DNA of 53,456 bases, taken from IMG/VR virus record IMGVR_UViG_3300032050_000182, positions 1-53,456 of that record; one strand, written 5' to 3'. Below, one piece after another: positions 10,183-18,217 of this stretch. The translations under genes and the position numbers were made by a program. Source of the stretch: a virus. The notes under the pieces were generated by a model, which saw only the letters and a program-made list of their open reading frames with translations, ran no database searches and had not been told where the DNA came from. Numbering within the stretch: the first letter of the stretch is position 1; each line of letters begins with the position of its first letter.

Positions 10183-11025
10183 TTACTTCTTCGCCCACTT
10201 CTTGACTACCTCTGCTGCATCAGCAGAAGCGGCTTCAGGCTTCTTGGGCGCAGCCTCACGCAACTTCGGTTCCTCGACTTGAGCAACTTCTGCCGGGGCA
10301 TCAGTCTCGTCGGCCTGATACACAGTCAGTTTGATCGCTGACTCAGCCGCTGCCGAATCACGCTGCTTGGTGATGGCCTCGTAGTCATCCTGCGGAACCG
10401 GAGCCACAGGCGAGAACAACAACTTCGGCACAGGCGACTTCGTGTCGAACTGCATCTTGGTGATCACACGACCTGCCGAGATATTGTTGTTAGCCAACAT
10501 CTGAATGTACGGACGGAACGGGAACTTGCCGCTCTCTTCCTTACCAAAGCACGACGTAGCCGGAAGCACCAACTGCATGACATCCCCTGCCGGATCATGC
10601 GGCAACACAACAGCCGTACGCCACGACAGACGGCAAGCAGCACCGCTGCCACCCTGACCAGAACCCTTCACAGAGAACTGACACTTGTCACAGGCCGAGG
10701 CTTGCGGAGTCTTAACTTCGGCATCGGGAGTCTTACCGTCAGATGACCAACAGGTAGGAGCCGACTTCTCGCCTTCTTTGTACGTGCCTGAGTAGTAAGT
10801 ACGCGCAGCGTTGTGCGCCATCTTCACAAAGATCACGTTCATGTGACGATCTTCAATCGCACCAACTTCCTTGCCACCGGCCATCTTGCGGAATACACCG
10901 CCCTTGATGGAGATGCGCTTAGATCCTGCACCGCCACCACCTGCAACGGCACGAGTATCCTCATCCAACCCTCCCTGAATCTGAGAGAGTTGGCTCTTCA
11001 AACTAGCAATAATATCGTTAGACAT
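10183..11025 (-). CDS. Conserved phage protein with Cys cluster, candidate ssDNA-binding protein
   Basis: This 280-residue protein has a Gly-rich N-terminal segment (~28-35), a central domain with a Cys set (Cys92, Cys112, Cys115, Cys131) suited to zinc binding, and an Ala/Glu/Lys/Pro-rich flexible tail ending KKWAKK. Similar proteins sit in phage replication clusters between helicase and primase genes, and a single-stranded DNA-binding role is plausible. No OB-fold can be shown by eye, and the tail is basic rather than acidic as in T7 gp2.5. Function is inferred mainly from neighbourhood. Confidence 0.75.
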   Translation of the reverse strand: MSNDIIASLKSQLSQIQGGLDEDTRAVAGGGGAGSKRISIKGGVFRKMAGGKEVGAIEDRHMNVIFVKMAHNAARTYYSGTYKEGEKSAPTCWSSDGKTPDAEVKTPQASACDKCQFSVKGSGQGGSGAACRLSWRTAVVLPHDPAGDVMQLVLPATSCFGKEESGKFPFRPYIQMLANNNISAGRVITKMQFDTKSPVPKLLFSPVAPVPQDDYEAITKQRDSAAAESAIKLTVYQADETDAPAEVAQVEEPKLREAAPKKPEAASADAAEVVKKWAKK

Positions 11026-11039
11026 ATAGACCTCTTGAT

Positions 11040-11435
11040 TTAACTTGCTTTACGTACTGACACGCCATACTCACGCATGACGTTTACACCGGGAGGGAGG
11101 CCGTCTCCCTCGTTATCATCCAAGAACTGCTTGAAGTTACCCTGATGGATACGCTTCTCAAGAAGTTGGACTGCATCGTGATCTAGAACAAACTTGTAGA
11201 AGTTGTCCCAGTCGGTGCAGAAATACTTCTCCTTCAACCTACGCATGACTGTGCCATGTGAAGTCTTGATGCTATCGGCATTCACCGAATTGCAGACATC
11301 CAACATAGCAGCCTCTAACTTCACCATCTCGTTCTCCAGTTCTTTGTCAGCCGCTTCGTATTCACGGAGAATTGCTTCGCGCTGATTACGGATCTGAAGA
11401 TACGCATTCACCAAATCTTCGGTATTGATACTCAT
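11040..11435 (-). CDS. Conserved phage protein with N-terminal coiled coil, 131 aa
   Basis: Residues ~15-50 form a Glu/Lys/Leu-rich coiled coil, followed by ADSIKTSHGT, a DWDNFYKFV segment, and a C-terminal PPGVNVMREYGVSVRK motif found in similar phage proteins of unknown function. It starts 1 nt after the helicase stop, with a Shine-Dalgarno (GAGGTG) that contains the helicase stop codon, so the two are translationally coupled. An accessory role in recombination or replication is inferred from context only. Confidence 0.75.
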   Translation of the reverse strand: MSINTEDLVNAYLQIRNQREAILREYEAADKELENEMVKLEAAMLDVCNSVNADSIKTSHGTVMRRLKEKYFCTDWDNFYKFVLDHDAVQLLEKRIHQGNFKQFLDDNEGDGLPPGVNVMREYGVSVRKAS

Positions 11436-11436
11436 C

Positions 11437-13023
11437 TCACACCTCGTCTAATTCCTGTTTATACAAGTCCACAATCTTCTGGTGGCTATCCACCTTTCCT
11501 TGCAACATCGAATACATCTTTCTCTCAACGTCAGAACCTTGGAGATGCACCACAGTCATCTTGTTCTGTTGTCCCACTCGGTCGATTCGCCCAATACATT
11601 GCAGGTAGGTCTCGACTGACATCACCGGAGACCAGAACACAATCGTGTCTGCGGCAGTCAGCGTGATACCGTGCGATGCAGATTGAGGCTGAATCACTAG
11701 CACTCGCGGATCAGGAGCCGTCTGGAATTTATTGACGATCTCCGATCTACCTTGTGCGCTAACAGAGCCTTGAATAACTGCGGTTGATATCCCTTGCTTT
11801 CTCAAGTACGCCACGACTACATCAATAGTGTGGATGTACGGAACGAATATTACTACTTTGTTGGACGTTTCGTCTAGTACTTCTTGCAAAGCATTTAGGC
11901 GAGGGGAGACATCGAACTCCACAACGTCATGCTTGTCGGTGTAGACCGCACCGCCTGAAATCTGTAGCAACTTGTTGAGACTGGCTGCGGCATTGACCGC
12001 GCTGATTTGTTCACCCGCTGCTTCGATAAGAAGTTGTTGCCTCAACGCCTTGTAGTACTGAGCTACTTGTGTCGTGAGTGGAACATCGCGTGTCTGATAA
12101 GTAAGTTCTGGAAGATCCAGACAGTCTTTCTTGCAATGCCGCACGGCGGGTTGCAGCGCATTGAAGACCTCGACCTGTGCCGTAGGCTTCGGCAACCACT
12201 TAAACCGAGTGACCGGATACATCACCCTGTCACGCCACGCCGTCGTGAACTTCGGAACCCGGTACGGCGAAACAAGTTTAGCAATGCCAAACGCATCGAC
12301 CGGAGACTGCGAGGCCGGTGTGCCGGTCATCATCCACAGCCACGTGTGGGGCTGAATCAATTTGGCCAGAGTCTTCCAACGCCGAGTCGATGTGGCCTTG
12401 TATGCGTTCGCTTCGTCTACGATGATCAGGTCGTAGTTAGCCTCAAGCAGTTCTTTGAAGACGATATGTGTGCCGTCAAAGTTGATGATCGTGAAGTCGG
12501 CATTGTCATCGATTAGATTCTTGCGCTTGGTAGCCGAGCCGTGAGCGATGGCGCAGCGACGGTGCATTGCTGTCTTGAAGATGTCTGCTTGCCACGCCGA
12601 GTACATGATCGACAACGGGCAGATCACAAGTACCTTCTTGATAATGCCTTGGTTCATCAGGTAGTCAGCCGCCCAGATCGCCGCTGATGTCTTACCTGTA
12701 CCTGCCTCGTTGAAACAGAACGCACGGGGTCGGAGCGACAGGAACGATGCCGTATCCCGCTGATGTTCAAACGGTGTGTGGAATCCCGGCCATGCGTAAT
12801 CTCGCATAATGGGCGAGGGGATCTTTGGCAGCGACGGGTTGGGTTGTTCTAGATCAAAGATCGTTGCCAACTTCATCGCTTCTTGGTGTCCCCAGTACAC
12901 CAACAATTCTTTGTAATCCTCGTCCGACTTCAGGATCTCGCACTTCTCAATGCGTGAGTAGGCTTCATCCGCTATCTGCGGATTCACCTGAAACTGAAGT
13001 GCTGTGTTCTCAATTACTTGCAT
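11437..13023 (-). CDS. SNF2-type superfamily 2 helicase
   Basis: The 528-residue protein has the full SF2 motif set: Walker A EAGTGKT (Lys111), motif II DEAN (203-206), motif III TGTPA (233-237), and motif VI QCIGRIDRVGQ (Arg479, Arg482). The RIDRVGQ form is typical of SNF2-family translocases. It probably remodels or unwinds DNA during phage replication, recombination or repair. There are no extra nuclease domains. The upstream 227-bp gap contains inverted repeats and a weak terminator. The stop codon is embedded in the Shine-Dalgarno of the next gene. Confidence 0.9.
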   Translation of the reverse strand: MQVIENTALQFQVNPQIADEAYSRIEKCEILKSDEDYKELLVYWGHQEAMKLATIFDLEQPNPSLPKIPSPIMRDYAWPGFHTPFEHQRDTASFLSLRPRAFCFNEAGTGKTSAAIWAADYLMNQGIIKKVLVICPLSIMYSAWQADIFKTAMHRRCAIAHGSATKRKNLIDDNADFTIINFDGTHIVFKELLEANYDLIIVDEANAYKATSTRRWKTLAKLIQPHTWLWMMTGTPASQSPVDAFGIAKLVSPYRVPKFTTAWRDRVMYPVTRFKWLPKPTAQVEVFNALQPAVRHCKKDCLDLPELTYQTRDVPLTTQVAQYYKALRQQLLIEAAGEQISAVNAAASLNKLLQISGGAVYTDKHDVVEFDVSPRLNALQEVLDETSNKVVIFVPYIHTIDVVVAYLRKQGISTAVIQGSVSAQGRSEIVNKFQTAPDPRVLVIQPQSASHGITLTAADTIVFWSPVMSVETYLQCIGRIDRVGQQNKMTVVHLQGSDVERKMYSMLQGKVDSHQKIVDLYKQELDEV

Positions 13024-13056
13024 TATATAAACCTAACTATACACCTACGCTGAATT

Positions 13057-13076
13057 AAAAAGCCCGTAACGTGGGC
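13057..13076 (-). terminator. Weak candidate terminator
   Basis: On the minus strand GCCC and GGGC flank a 7-nt loop and are followed by five T residues. The stem is only 4 bp, so it may be an attenuator between the HNH/nuclease genes and the helicase rather than a full terminator. Confidence 0.35.
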
Positions 13077-13078
13077 CA

Positions 13079-13123
13079 GTCGTCTGAAGCATGGGAGAAA
13101 GTGTAAGACCATCTTCAGATGAC
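13079..13123. repeat. 11-bp inverted repeat in the helicase upstream gap
   Basis: GTCGTCTGAAG (13079-13089) pairs with CTTCAGATGAC (13113-13123), ten Watson-Crick pairs plus one G-U if transcribed, around a 23-nt loop. Two shorter inverted repeats follow in the same gap (GTGGGT/ACCCAC and GCCGCT/AGCGGC). The 13024-13250 gap has no convincing gene. It may be a processing hairpin or protein-binding site. Confidence 0.5.
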
Positions 13124-13250
13124 GCAGTTAATTTGTTGGGTGGACTAAACCCTGTGGGTGAGGTGTGAATGACCCACGCCGCTATGGTCACTTGCGCCTT
13201 AGCCAAGCGGCATAGAATTTATAAGGACTCCTTACCCATTAGTCAACCCT

Positions 13251-13505
13251 TTACTTCATGGAGCCGTCAGACTTTCTTCGGAAGGAGCGGTTCTTGCCGG
13301 GTGACTCAAGACGAGTTCCCTGCTTGTTGCTGCCGCCCTTCGATAGTGCTTTGACATGGGCAACGTCCTTACCGTTTCGGCTAATACCTTTCTTATCGTA
13401 GGAACGACGCGCTCGCTGGCGCTCCATGCGGTTCTCGTGTTCGCCTCTTTCGACCTGCTGCTTGTACTCTTTTTTGTACGGGCGGCTCTTGTTCACGTAC
13501 GGCAT
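13251..13505 (-). CDS. Small basic HNH-like protein
   Basis: This 84-residue, very basic protein has an N-terminal Lys/Arg/Glu helix (ERQRARRSYDKKG) and a C-terminal DVAHVKALSKGGSN...RLESPGKNRSF segment. That segment resembles the core of phage HNH-like proteins (His in DVAH, Asn in SGGSN-like turns, Asn in KNRSF). There are no zinc-knuckle cysteines. It starts directly after the Cas4-like nuclease stop. Nuclease activity is plausible but unproven; it could instead be a DNA-binding accessory protein. Confidence 0.7.
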   Translation of the reverse strand: MPYVNKSRPYKKEYKQQVERGEHENRMERQRARRSYDKKGISRNGKDVAHVKALSKGGSNKQGTRLESPGKNRSFRRKSDGSMK

Positions 13506-14162
13506 CTATCTTCCTCCAAAATACTTGCATGACTCGACCGGGCAATGCTTGCGGCACAAGCCTGTCGGATTCGGTGGCCAGATCGCATTGTCGAACGCGA
13601 TGTGTAGCCTTTCAAGATCTGTCTCAAACGACTTCCAAAGTACGTCAGACGACTCCCGATGATACTCCTCCGTCACGAAAGCATTGTGTAGAAGAAACAT
13701 CAACGCTGACTTGATCTGAGCTACCTCGGGAAAGTGTGCAAACACCATCAGTCCCATCAACTTCAACTGATTCGGGTCGGCATACGTCGGCTTGCCTGTC
13801 TTGTAGTCCACGATGAATGCCGTGTCCCCGTCGATCACAAGCAAGTCGGCGATGCCCCTTACCCAATAAGTCTCGCCATGAAAGTCGCAGGGCTTCCGAT
13901 CAATGTCGAGAGCCATCTCATGTTCGCAATACCTCGTGCCCGGTATCTCTAGCAGCGGGTCAACCATCTTCCGAAAGTCATCGTAGAACCTCGGCAGCGG
14001 TGTCCCGTCTCTTACGTAATGCTCTAGTGCCGTGTGAACTTCCTTACCGTACCGGGCATCGTCGCCCTCTCTGGATATAAAGTTCTTAGCGACACGGATC
14101 TCATAGTACTGACGCGGACAAGTCTTGTACTGCTTGAGACTACTGTAACTCCATCTAATCAT
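13506..14162 (-). CDS. PD-(D/E)XK nuclease of the Cas4/RecB type with Fe-S cysteines
   Basis: The 218-residue protein carries the RecB/Cas4 nuclease motifs: GKEVH with His43, GIAD with Asp106, the core IVDYKTGK with Asp119/Lys121, and Gln132 (motif QLK). One Cys near the N-terminus (Cys15 in KTCPRQY) and three near the C-terminus (Cys203, Cys207, Cys212) fit the four-Cys iron-sulphur site of Cas4/AddB-type nucleases. It probably acts as a 5' exonuclease in recombination. ATG at 14162 is preferred over an in-frame TTG one codon upstream. Its start overlaps the preceding gene by 8 nt. Confidence 0.88.
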   Translation of the reverse strand: MIRWSYSSLKQYKTCPRQYYEIRVAKNFISREGDDARYGKEVHTALEHYVRDGTPLPRFYDDFRKMVDPLLEIPGTRYCEHEMALDIDRKPCDFHGETYWVRGIADLLVIDGDTAFIVDYKTGKPTYADPNQLKLMGLMVFAHFPEVAQIKSALMFLLHNAFVTEEYHRESSDVLWKSFETDLERLHIAFDNAIWPPNPTGLCRKHCPVESCKYFGGR

Positions 14163-14628
14163 CAAAACTGCCCCACATTACTTCGTTGTAGTCAAATGTG
14201 TTTTCAAAGCAGTCCTCAATAAACACAAGATTGTTGCTAAACCCTTCAACGGTATTGTTGTAGGTATAAACCTTGTGGGGAATGTTGATCTCCCTACGAT
14301 AGAACTGCCAACCTTTCTGGGTCGGTTTCCACAAACCGCTGTACTTGGTTTTGTTCACATCGTTCTTGTGGCATCGTTCGACCAAACCCCACCATGCTAA
14401 TGTAGGTAGTTGGTTGGTTCGTACGATGGATCGCGGCGCGGTATTGGGTACATCAACCCATGCGTCCGGGTCTTGCAACGCTTCTCGGCACAACCAGATC
14501 AATGAACGTGCCATCGTCATATTTAGGGAGCGTCCGTAGACTTTGCCCCAACGATCACAAACGGGGCACACACCGCCCTCATCGTGAATAGTATGTTCCC
14601 AGTCTTCTCTCAACTTTCTCAATTCCAT
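14155..14628 (-). CDS. Conserved phage protein with zinc-knuckle and winged-helix-like region
   Basis: This 157-residue protein has a CPVCDRWGKVY knuckle near residue 21 and repeated aromatic motifs (SLIWLCREA, AWWGLVERC, SGLWKPTQKGWQFY) that resemble a small winged-helix fold. A C-terminal acidic segment ends GSFDD. Relatives occur beside phage DNA polymerase genes, with no known function. The start lies 2 nt after the polymerase stop, with GGAG inside the polymerase end. Confidence 0.75.
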   Translation of the reverse strand: MELRKLREDWEHTIHDEGGVCPVCDRWGKVYGRSLNMTMARSLIWLCREALQDPDAWVDVPNTAPRSIVRTNQLPTLAWWGLVERCHKNDVNKTKYSGLWKPTQKGWQFYRREINIPHKVYTYNNTVEGFSNNLVFIEDCFENTFDYNEVMWGSFDD

Positions 14629-14630
14629 AA

Positions 14631-16487
14631 TTAACAGTCTCCGTAGGATTCACCACACTTTGCTTCACAGGCTACGGGTAATCCGATAGCCCAATCTGGT
14701 GGAGTAGACATTACTTTAGTTATGAACGCAAGTGCTTCATCTTGCTCACTTTTTGGAGCGACGATTACTGCTGCGTCATGCACGGTCAGTACTGGACGGT
14801 AGTGGTCTCTAATAGACAACATCTGTTCGCCAACAATAATTCTGGCTAGTGCCTGCACCACGTTCTCAACGACAGCCCCGCCCCAGATCGTGACCTTACC
14901 CTTGCGGGAGTCGTAGGTAGCCTTGCCATCCTCCTGCCTCAAGTTCGGATAATGAATGTACAAACCGTTCGGTAATTTGATACCTGCTGGGCCAACCTCA
15001 AGAACTTTGTGCTTACCCAAGTAATACGGACGGCGATCCCTAGACCAACCCATCATGTCGTCCAACGCACGATCCGAATCCCGCCAGAACTCTGTGATCT
15101 TGTCGTTCTCTTTCCGATACAGATCGACGATGCGCTTGCACTCTTCCTCGGCCAAATCCGCACCGGGTGGCTGCGTCTTCAACGTGTGCTGAAGTTTCTT
15201 TGCACCTGTGCCATACCCCAGACCTAGTATGCAGGTCTTTCCGACAAAGCGTTCAACGGGGTTTGCTTTGCTGATGGGCTGCTTATAGATCTTGCTGGCA
15301 AAGACGCTATAAACGTCGTCTCCTTTAGCAAACTGTTCAACCACATCTGTCTGTCCTGCCAACCACGCAAGCACACGGGCTTCGATCTGCGATGAGTCAC
15401 AGTTGATAACCACGTGATCCTTCGGAGCCATGACTGAGTTCTTCAAGGCTTTCTTTTTCTTGTCGCGGCTCGGCAGGTTCTGGAAGTTTACCGAATCGGC
15501 TCCTGCCCAACGCCCGGTGTGCGCCCCGTAATACTTCAACGGAATTGGAAGTAATCCTTTGTTCCTAGCGCCGATGCCGATGAATCTCTCCACGCGAGAC
15601 TCTTCGATGGTGGACTTCGTACCCAACCGGACAGCACACAACTGCTGAATGAACGGATCTTCGTGTTCCGATAACGCGATAAACCCCTCGTCGTTCTTGG
15701 CAAGAGCGTATGTCTCCTTGCCTGTCGTGGGGGATATCTTCAGAGGAACCGTAATCCCGCTGTCTTCCAAAACGGCAGCAAACTGTTTGTTGCTTGCGAG
15801 TTTCTTCCGCACTTCCTCTTCGTTGCCTACCTCAAGAGTATCCATGAGGCCACGCAACAACGTGGACTTCTCCTGTCGGATCTCATCCAAGCGTTCAACC
15901 AACAACGCATCATCCACCCGCAGTACCGGCATCGTGTACATGCGGATCGTCATGTCGATCAGGTCGAGTTCGCTTTGAGGGAATCTCTCAATAAGCCTAT
16001 TAAAAAGATTATAGGTAAGATCAACATCGTTGCGGCAATAACCAGCATACCGATCAAGATCTCCACTATTAAAATCCAACCTCTTCTTACCCAACGCATT
16101 GACTACCTCCGTCCCTTTCTCTCCAAGTTCGTATCTTTTGACAAGCGCAGATAATGATCCACCTGCATCTACACCATGTAATGCTCTCGCTATACACAAC
16201 GTATCAAAGTAGTAAGCTGGCACGATCCCGAAAATGAATGACAGGATGCCGCCATCAAACTGCGTGTTGTGGCACAGGAGCGCAGACGTATTCCAGTCCA
16301 CCTGATTCAGCCACGCCTTGATCTCCTCGTGCGTACCGCTGAACCATTGTGTCTCGTCCTCGTCAATCTTCATCGCAACGCCGATCACCTCAAATCTCGG
16401 GTCGCGGATGTATTCTTCAGTTGTTAGCCTCTTCAGACTGAACTGCTGATCGTAATAAGTCTCAAAGTCCAACGTCACGAAACTCAT
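14631..16487 (-). CDS. polA: DNA polymerase, family A, with 3'-5' exonuclease
   Basis: The 618-residue replicative polymerase has a DnaQ-like exonuclease domain: Exo I DFE (Asp7, Glu9), Exo II N-x3-D (Asn74, Asp78), and Exo III Y-x3-D (Tyr150, Asp154). The polymerase domain shows motif A DSSQIEAR (Asp364, Glu369, Arg371), motif B R-x3-K-x7-YG (Arg413, Lys417, Tyr425) and motif C TVHDAAV (His570, Asp571). The usual Glu of the HDE motif C is Ala572, a variation that leaves the catalytic Asp in place. The size is that of short T7-like phage polymerases. It is surrounded by helicase, nuclease and primase genes. Confidence 0.95.
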   Translation of the reverse strand: MSFVTLDFETYYDQQFSLKRLTTEEYIRDPRFEVIGVAMKIDEDETQWFSGTHEEIKAWLNQVDWNTSALLCHNTQFDGGILSFIFGIVPAYYFDTLCIARALHGVDAGGSLSALVKRYELGEKGTEVVNALGKKRLDFNSGDLDRYAGYCRNDVDLTYNLFNRLIERFPQSELDLIDMTIRMYTMPVLRVDDALLVERLDEIRQEKSTLLRGLMDTLEVGNEEEVRKKLASNKQFAAVLEDSGITVPLKISPTTGKETYALAKNDEGFIALSEHEDPFIQQLCAVRLGTKSTIEESRVERFIGIGARNKGLLPIPLKYYGAHTGRWAGADSVNFQNLPSRDKKKKALKNSVMAPKDHVVINCDSSQIEARVLAWLAGQTDVVEQFAKGDDVYSVFASKIYKQPISKANPVERFVGKTCILGLGYGTGAKKLQHTLKTQPPGADLAEEECKRIVDLYRKENDKITEFWRDSDRALDDMMGWSRDRRPYYLGKHKVLEVGPAGIKLPNGLYIHYPNLRQEDGKATYDSRKGKVTIWGGAVVENVVQALARIIVGEQMLSIRDHYRPVLTVHDAAVIVAPKSEQDEALAFITKVMSTPPDWAIGLPVACEAKCGESYGDC

Positions 16488-16672
16488 TTCTTATTTAATT
16501 CCCTTACGTAGACCCAACCCCTGCCTGTCTCAATAAACCCTGCTGCTGCAAGGGCTTCTACTGAACGGCACGAACCAAACTTGTAGTACCTATGTGATCT
16601 GAACGATTCTGGTGTAGCAAACTTGCGCTTACACTCAGTACACCTTCTTTCCTTTTTTACCACGACTGTCAC
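16484..16672 (-). CDS. Small C2HC zinc-finger protein, 62 aa
   Basis: The motif CTECKRKFATPESFRSH followed by GSC (Cys11, Cys14, His27, Cys35) is a classical small zinc finger, then a short GFIETGRGWVY tail seen in related phage proteins. The start is GTG with a GAGG Shine-Dalgarno 7 nt upstream. It overlaps the polymerase start by 4 nt and the upstream gene end by 38 nt. It probably binds nucleic acid as a polymerase-linked accessory; the role is unknown. Confidence 0.75.
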   Translation of the reverse strand: MTVVVKKERRCTECKRKFATPESFRSHRYYKFGSCRSVEALAAAGFIETGRGWVYVRELNKK

Positions 16673-16835
16673 TTTCTAACCTCGCTACTTCCTTTCTCAA
16701 CCAAATGATTTCGTGGTGGCACTGCCACAACACGCTTCCCACCGTCAAGAACTTCATCTCTGTTGTCGTTGACGCATCGTTGACCTCGTTTGGTAAGGCA
16801 CGAATTAGATCTAAGATATCGTCTTCAATTTCCAT
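16635..16835 (-). CDS. Small hypothetical protein, 66 aa
   Basis: This acidic N-terminus followed by a helical segment (EIIWLRKEVARLES) and a basic tail gives no recognised family. It has an AGAGGG Shine-Dalgarno, overlaps the methyltransferase stop by 11 nt and the zinc-finger start by 38 nt, consistent with the packed leftward operon. Confidence 0.6.
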   Translation of the reverse strand: MEIEDDILDLIRALPNEVNDASTTTEMKFLTVGSVLWQCHHEIIWLRKEVARLESDSRGKKGKKVY

Positions 16836-17532
16836 ACGCCCTCTTAATTACTAACATCTGCGGGTAGTACCGTATTTCATCGATCAGATTCTTACCGTCC
16901 ACTTCCTGCATCAGGTAGTCCATAAACTTCACGATCTCGGCTCGGTTGTTCACCGCTGCCGGATTGAAGTACTTACGGAACTGTTCGGTGTATGCAGGGT
17001 TATACGTGCAGCCCAAGTCTTCAATGACGTAGTACCCGCCATGCGCTACGTCCTGAAAACAATTACTAAACATCGCCACCATGTCCTCAGCAATGTGCGA
17101 GGCGTCATCCACGAACAGGTCAACCGTTTGCGGCAGCATCTCGTTGGACTTGCACAGATCAGCGATACGGATCTCGACATTCTCCATGTCCTTACAGAGT
17201 TCTTTACACTCTGGTCGAATGTCATACCCGATGATCTCGGATGCAGGGAGATAGTTACCCCACATGCGGAGTGATGCGCCACACGCAACACCTGCCTCAA
17301 CCACAAGCAACTCTGCCTTCTTACGATCCCGCCCTGCCAACAACTCACTAACGATCTTCTCGTAGTGCTTGGTGTAATTGTGTTTGATCGTACCCTTGTC
17401 GCTGCCGTACAGATCGGCAAGACCTTGCAGCGAGAGTTCGGTCAGATCAACCTCACCTACGTTAGGCACGTACTCTTCTGGGTTAACGGTATCCAGATAC
17501 CGGCGCACCCCACCTCTAGCGTTTCGATCCAC
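16825..17532 (-). CDS. SAM-dependent class I methyltransferase (sugar/macrolide-type)
   Basis: The 235-residue protein has LADLYGSDKGT near residue 38, then motif I VVEAGVACGASLRMW and an acidic residue in IGYDIRPE. DLFVDDASH and GGYYVIEDLG follow. This layout matches methyltransferases of the demethylmacrocin/TylF-like sugar O-methylation group. The substrate is not known. With two glycosyltransferases and another methyltransferase nearby, a glycan or small-molecule target is more likely than DNA. The start is GTG with GTGGAG 7 nt upstream. Confidence 0.8.
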   Translation of the reverse strand: MDRNARGGVRRYLDTVNPEEYVPNVGEVDLTELSLQGLADLYGSDKGTIKHNYTKHYEKIVSELLAGRDRKKAELLVVEAGVACGASLRMWGNYLPASEIIGYDIRPECKELCKDMENVEIRIADLCKSNEMLPQTVDLFVDDASHIAEDMVAMFSNCFQDVAHGGYYVIEDLGCTYNPAYTEQFRKYFNPAAVNNRAEIVKFMDYLMQEVDGKNLIDEIRYYPQMLVIKRAYGN

Positions 17533-17731
17533 GTAACAACTCCACTTCAGTCTTCAAAGTACTGAGTTCTAATGAAATCACTGTAGCCTCCGCGAACAAT
17601 CCGGCTCTGCGGATATTCTCCAAGGCTCGCTCTATCTGCTGTTGCTGTGTTTGCCCATAGCCCCACGGTGCTGCACTCATTTCGTTTTTCCATGAACCGG
17701 GCGGCGATTTGTCGTCGTATGTTACTGACAC
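17516..17731 (-). CDS. Small helical protein, GTG start, 71 aa
   Basis: A GTG start is preceded by a strong Shine-Dalgarno (AAGGAGG, 6-7 nt away). The protein has a Trp/Gly/Gln-rich head and a helical tail (RRAGLFAEATVISLELSTLK) like a short coiled coil. It overlaps the upstream 147-residue frame by 185 nt in another reading frame, which is unusual, and the methyltransferase start by 17 nt. Function is unknown. Confidence 0.6.
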   Translation of the reverse strand: MSVTYDDKSPPGSWKNEMSAAPWGYGQTQQQQIERALENIRRAGLFAEATVISLELSTLKTEVELLRGSKR

Positions 17732-17990
17732 GCTCTTCCTCCTTTATCCGGTCGTCATATTGTTTGATTCCACGGTACACGGCACTAGCCATGTGATGCT
17801 GCTTGATGCCCCAATTCTCTACCAAGTCTTTGTACTTCACCCGCTCGTCATACTCTCTGGCGTATGCCTTTCGTTTCAGCAGAATCTTGTACTGCTCAAG
17901 CGAGAGAACCAAGTTAAACCTCGACGGCTTGGTGTATACACTCAGCCTCTTACGCACGTTCCTGCCTCGTCTTATCTCGTACCAGTACAA
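17547..17990 (-). CDS. HTH-like phage protein, 147 aa (C-terminal third overlaps next gene)
   Basis: Residues ~30-95 look like a real conserved domain: EYDERVKYKDLVENWGIKQ then AVYRGIKQYDDR, which fits a helix-turn-helix. The last ~50 residues share DNA with the next gene in another frame and look non-conserved in composition. Either the two genes really overlap or the C-terminus has been extended by a frameshift. A DNA-binding role is inferred. It overlaps the upstream gene by 41 nt. Confidence 0.6.
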   Translation of the reverse strand: MYWYEIRRGRNVRKRLSVYTKPSRFNLVLSLEQYKILLKRKAYAREYDERVKYKDLVENWGIKQHHMASAVYRGIKQYDDRIKEEERVSNIRRQIAARFMEKRNECSTVGLWANTATADRASLGEYPQSRIVRGGYSDFIRTQYFED

Positions 17991-18216
17991 GCAACTTACA
18001 CATCACGTGCGACTGAGTGCGGTTCTTGTTGTCGATGTCGTACTGCTTGGCGTACATCTCAATGATGTCCCAACGGATAACTTCTAGATCACCGTTGTCA
18101 CCAATCTTCGCCCAGACGGTATCAGCGGGGACTGCCTTAGAGTTACCTTTGCTGATAATCAACTCGGCGTACTCTGCACCATCAGTGGGTGCAACTGCTG
18201 CGGGAACCTTTGCCAT
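17950..18216 (-). CDS. Conserved phage protein, 88 aa
   Basis: Contains YAELIISKGNSKAVPADTVW and GDLEVIRWDIIEMYAKQYD, a compact alpha/beta pattern found in other phages without a known role. The start uses GGAG and lies 1 nt after the preceding glycosyltransferase stop, with the stop codon lying between the Shine-Dalgarno and the ATG. The end overlaps the HTH-like gene. Confidence 0.75.
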   Translation of the reverse strand: MAKVPAAVAPTDGAEYAELIISKGNSKAVPADTVWAKIGDNGDLEVIRWDIIEMYAKQYDIDNKNRTQSHVMCKLLVLVRDKTRQERA

Positions 18217-18217
18217 C

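Noticed and set aside
13196-13250. tRNA-like stretch (TAGCCAAGCGGCA followed by an AAGGACTCCTT stem)
   Set aside because: A D-arm-like segment is present, but there is no T-arm with GTTCGAATC-type loop, no matching acceptor stem and no proper anticodon loop.
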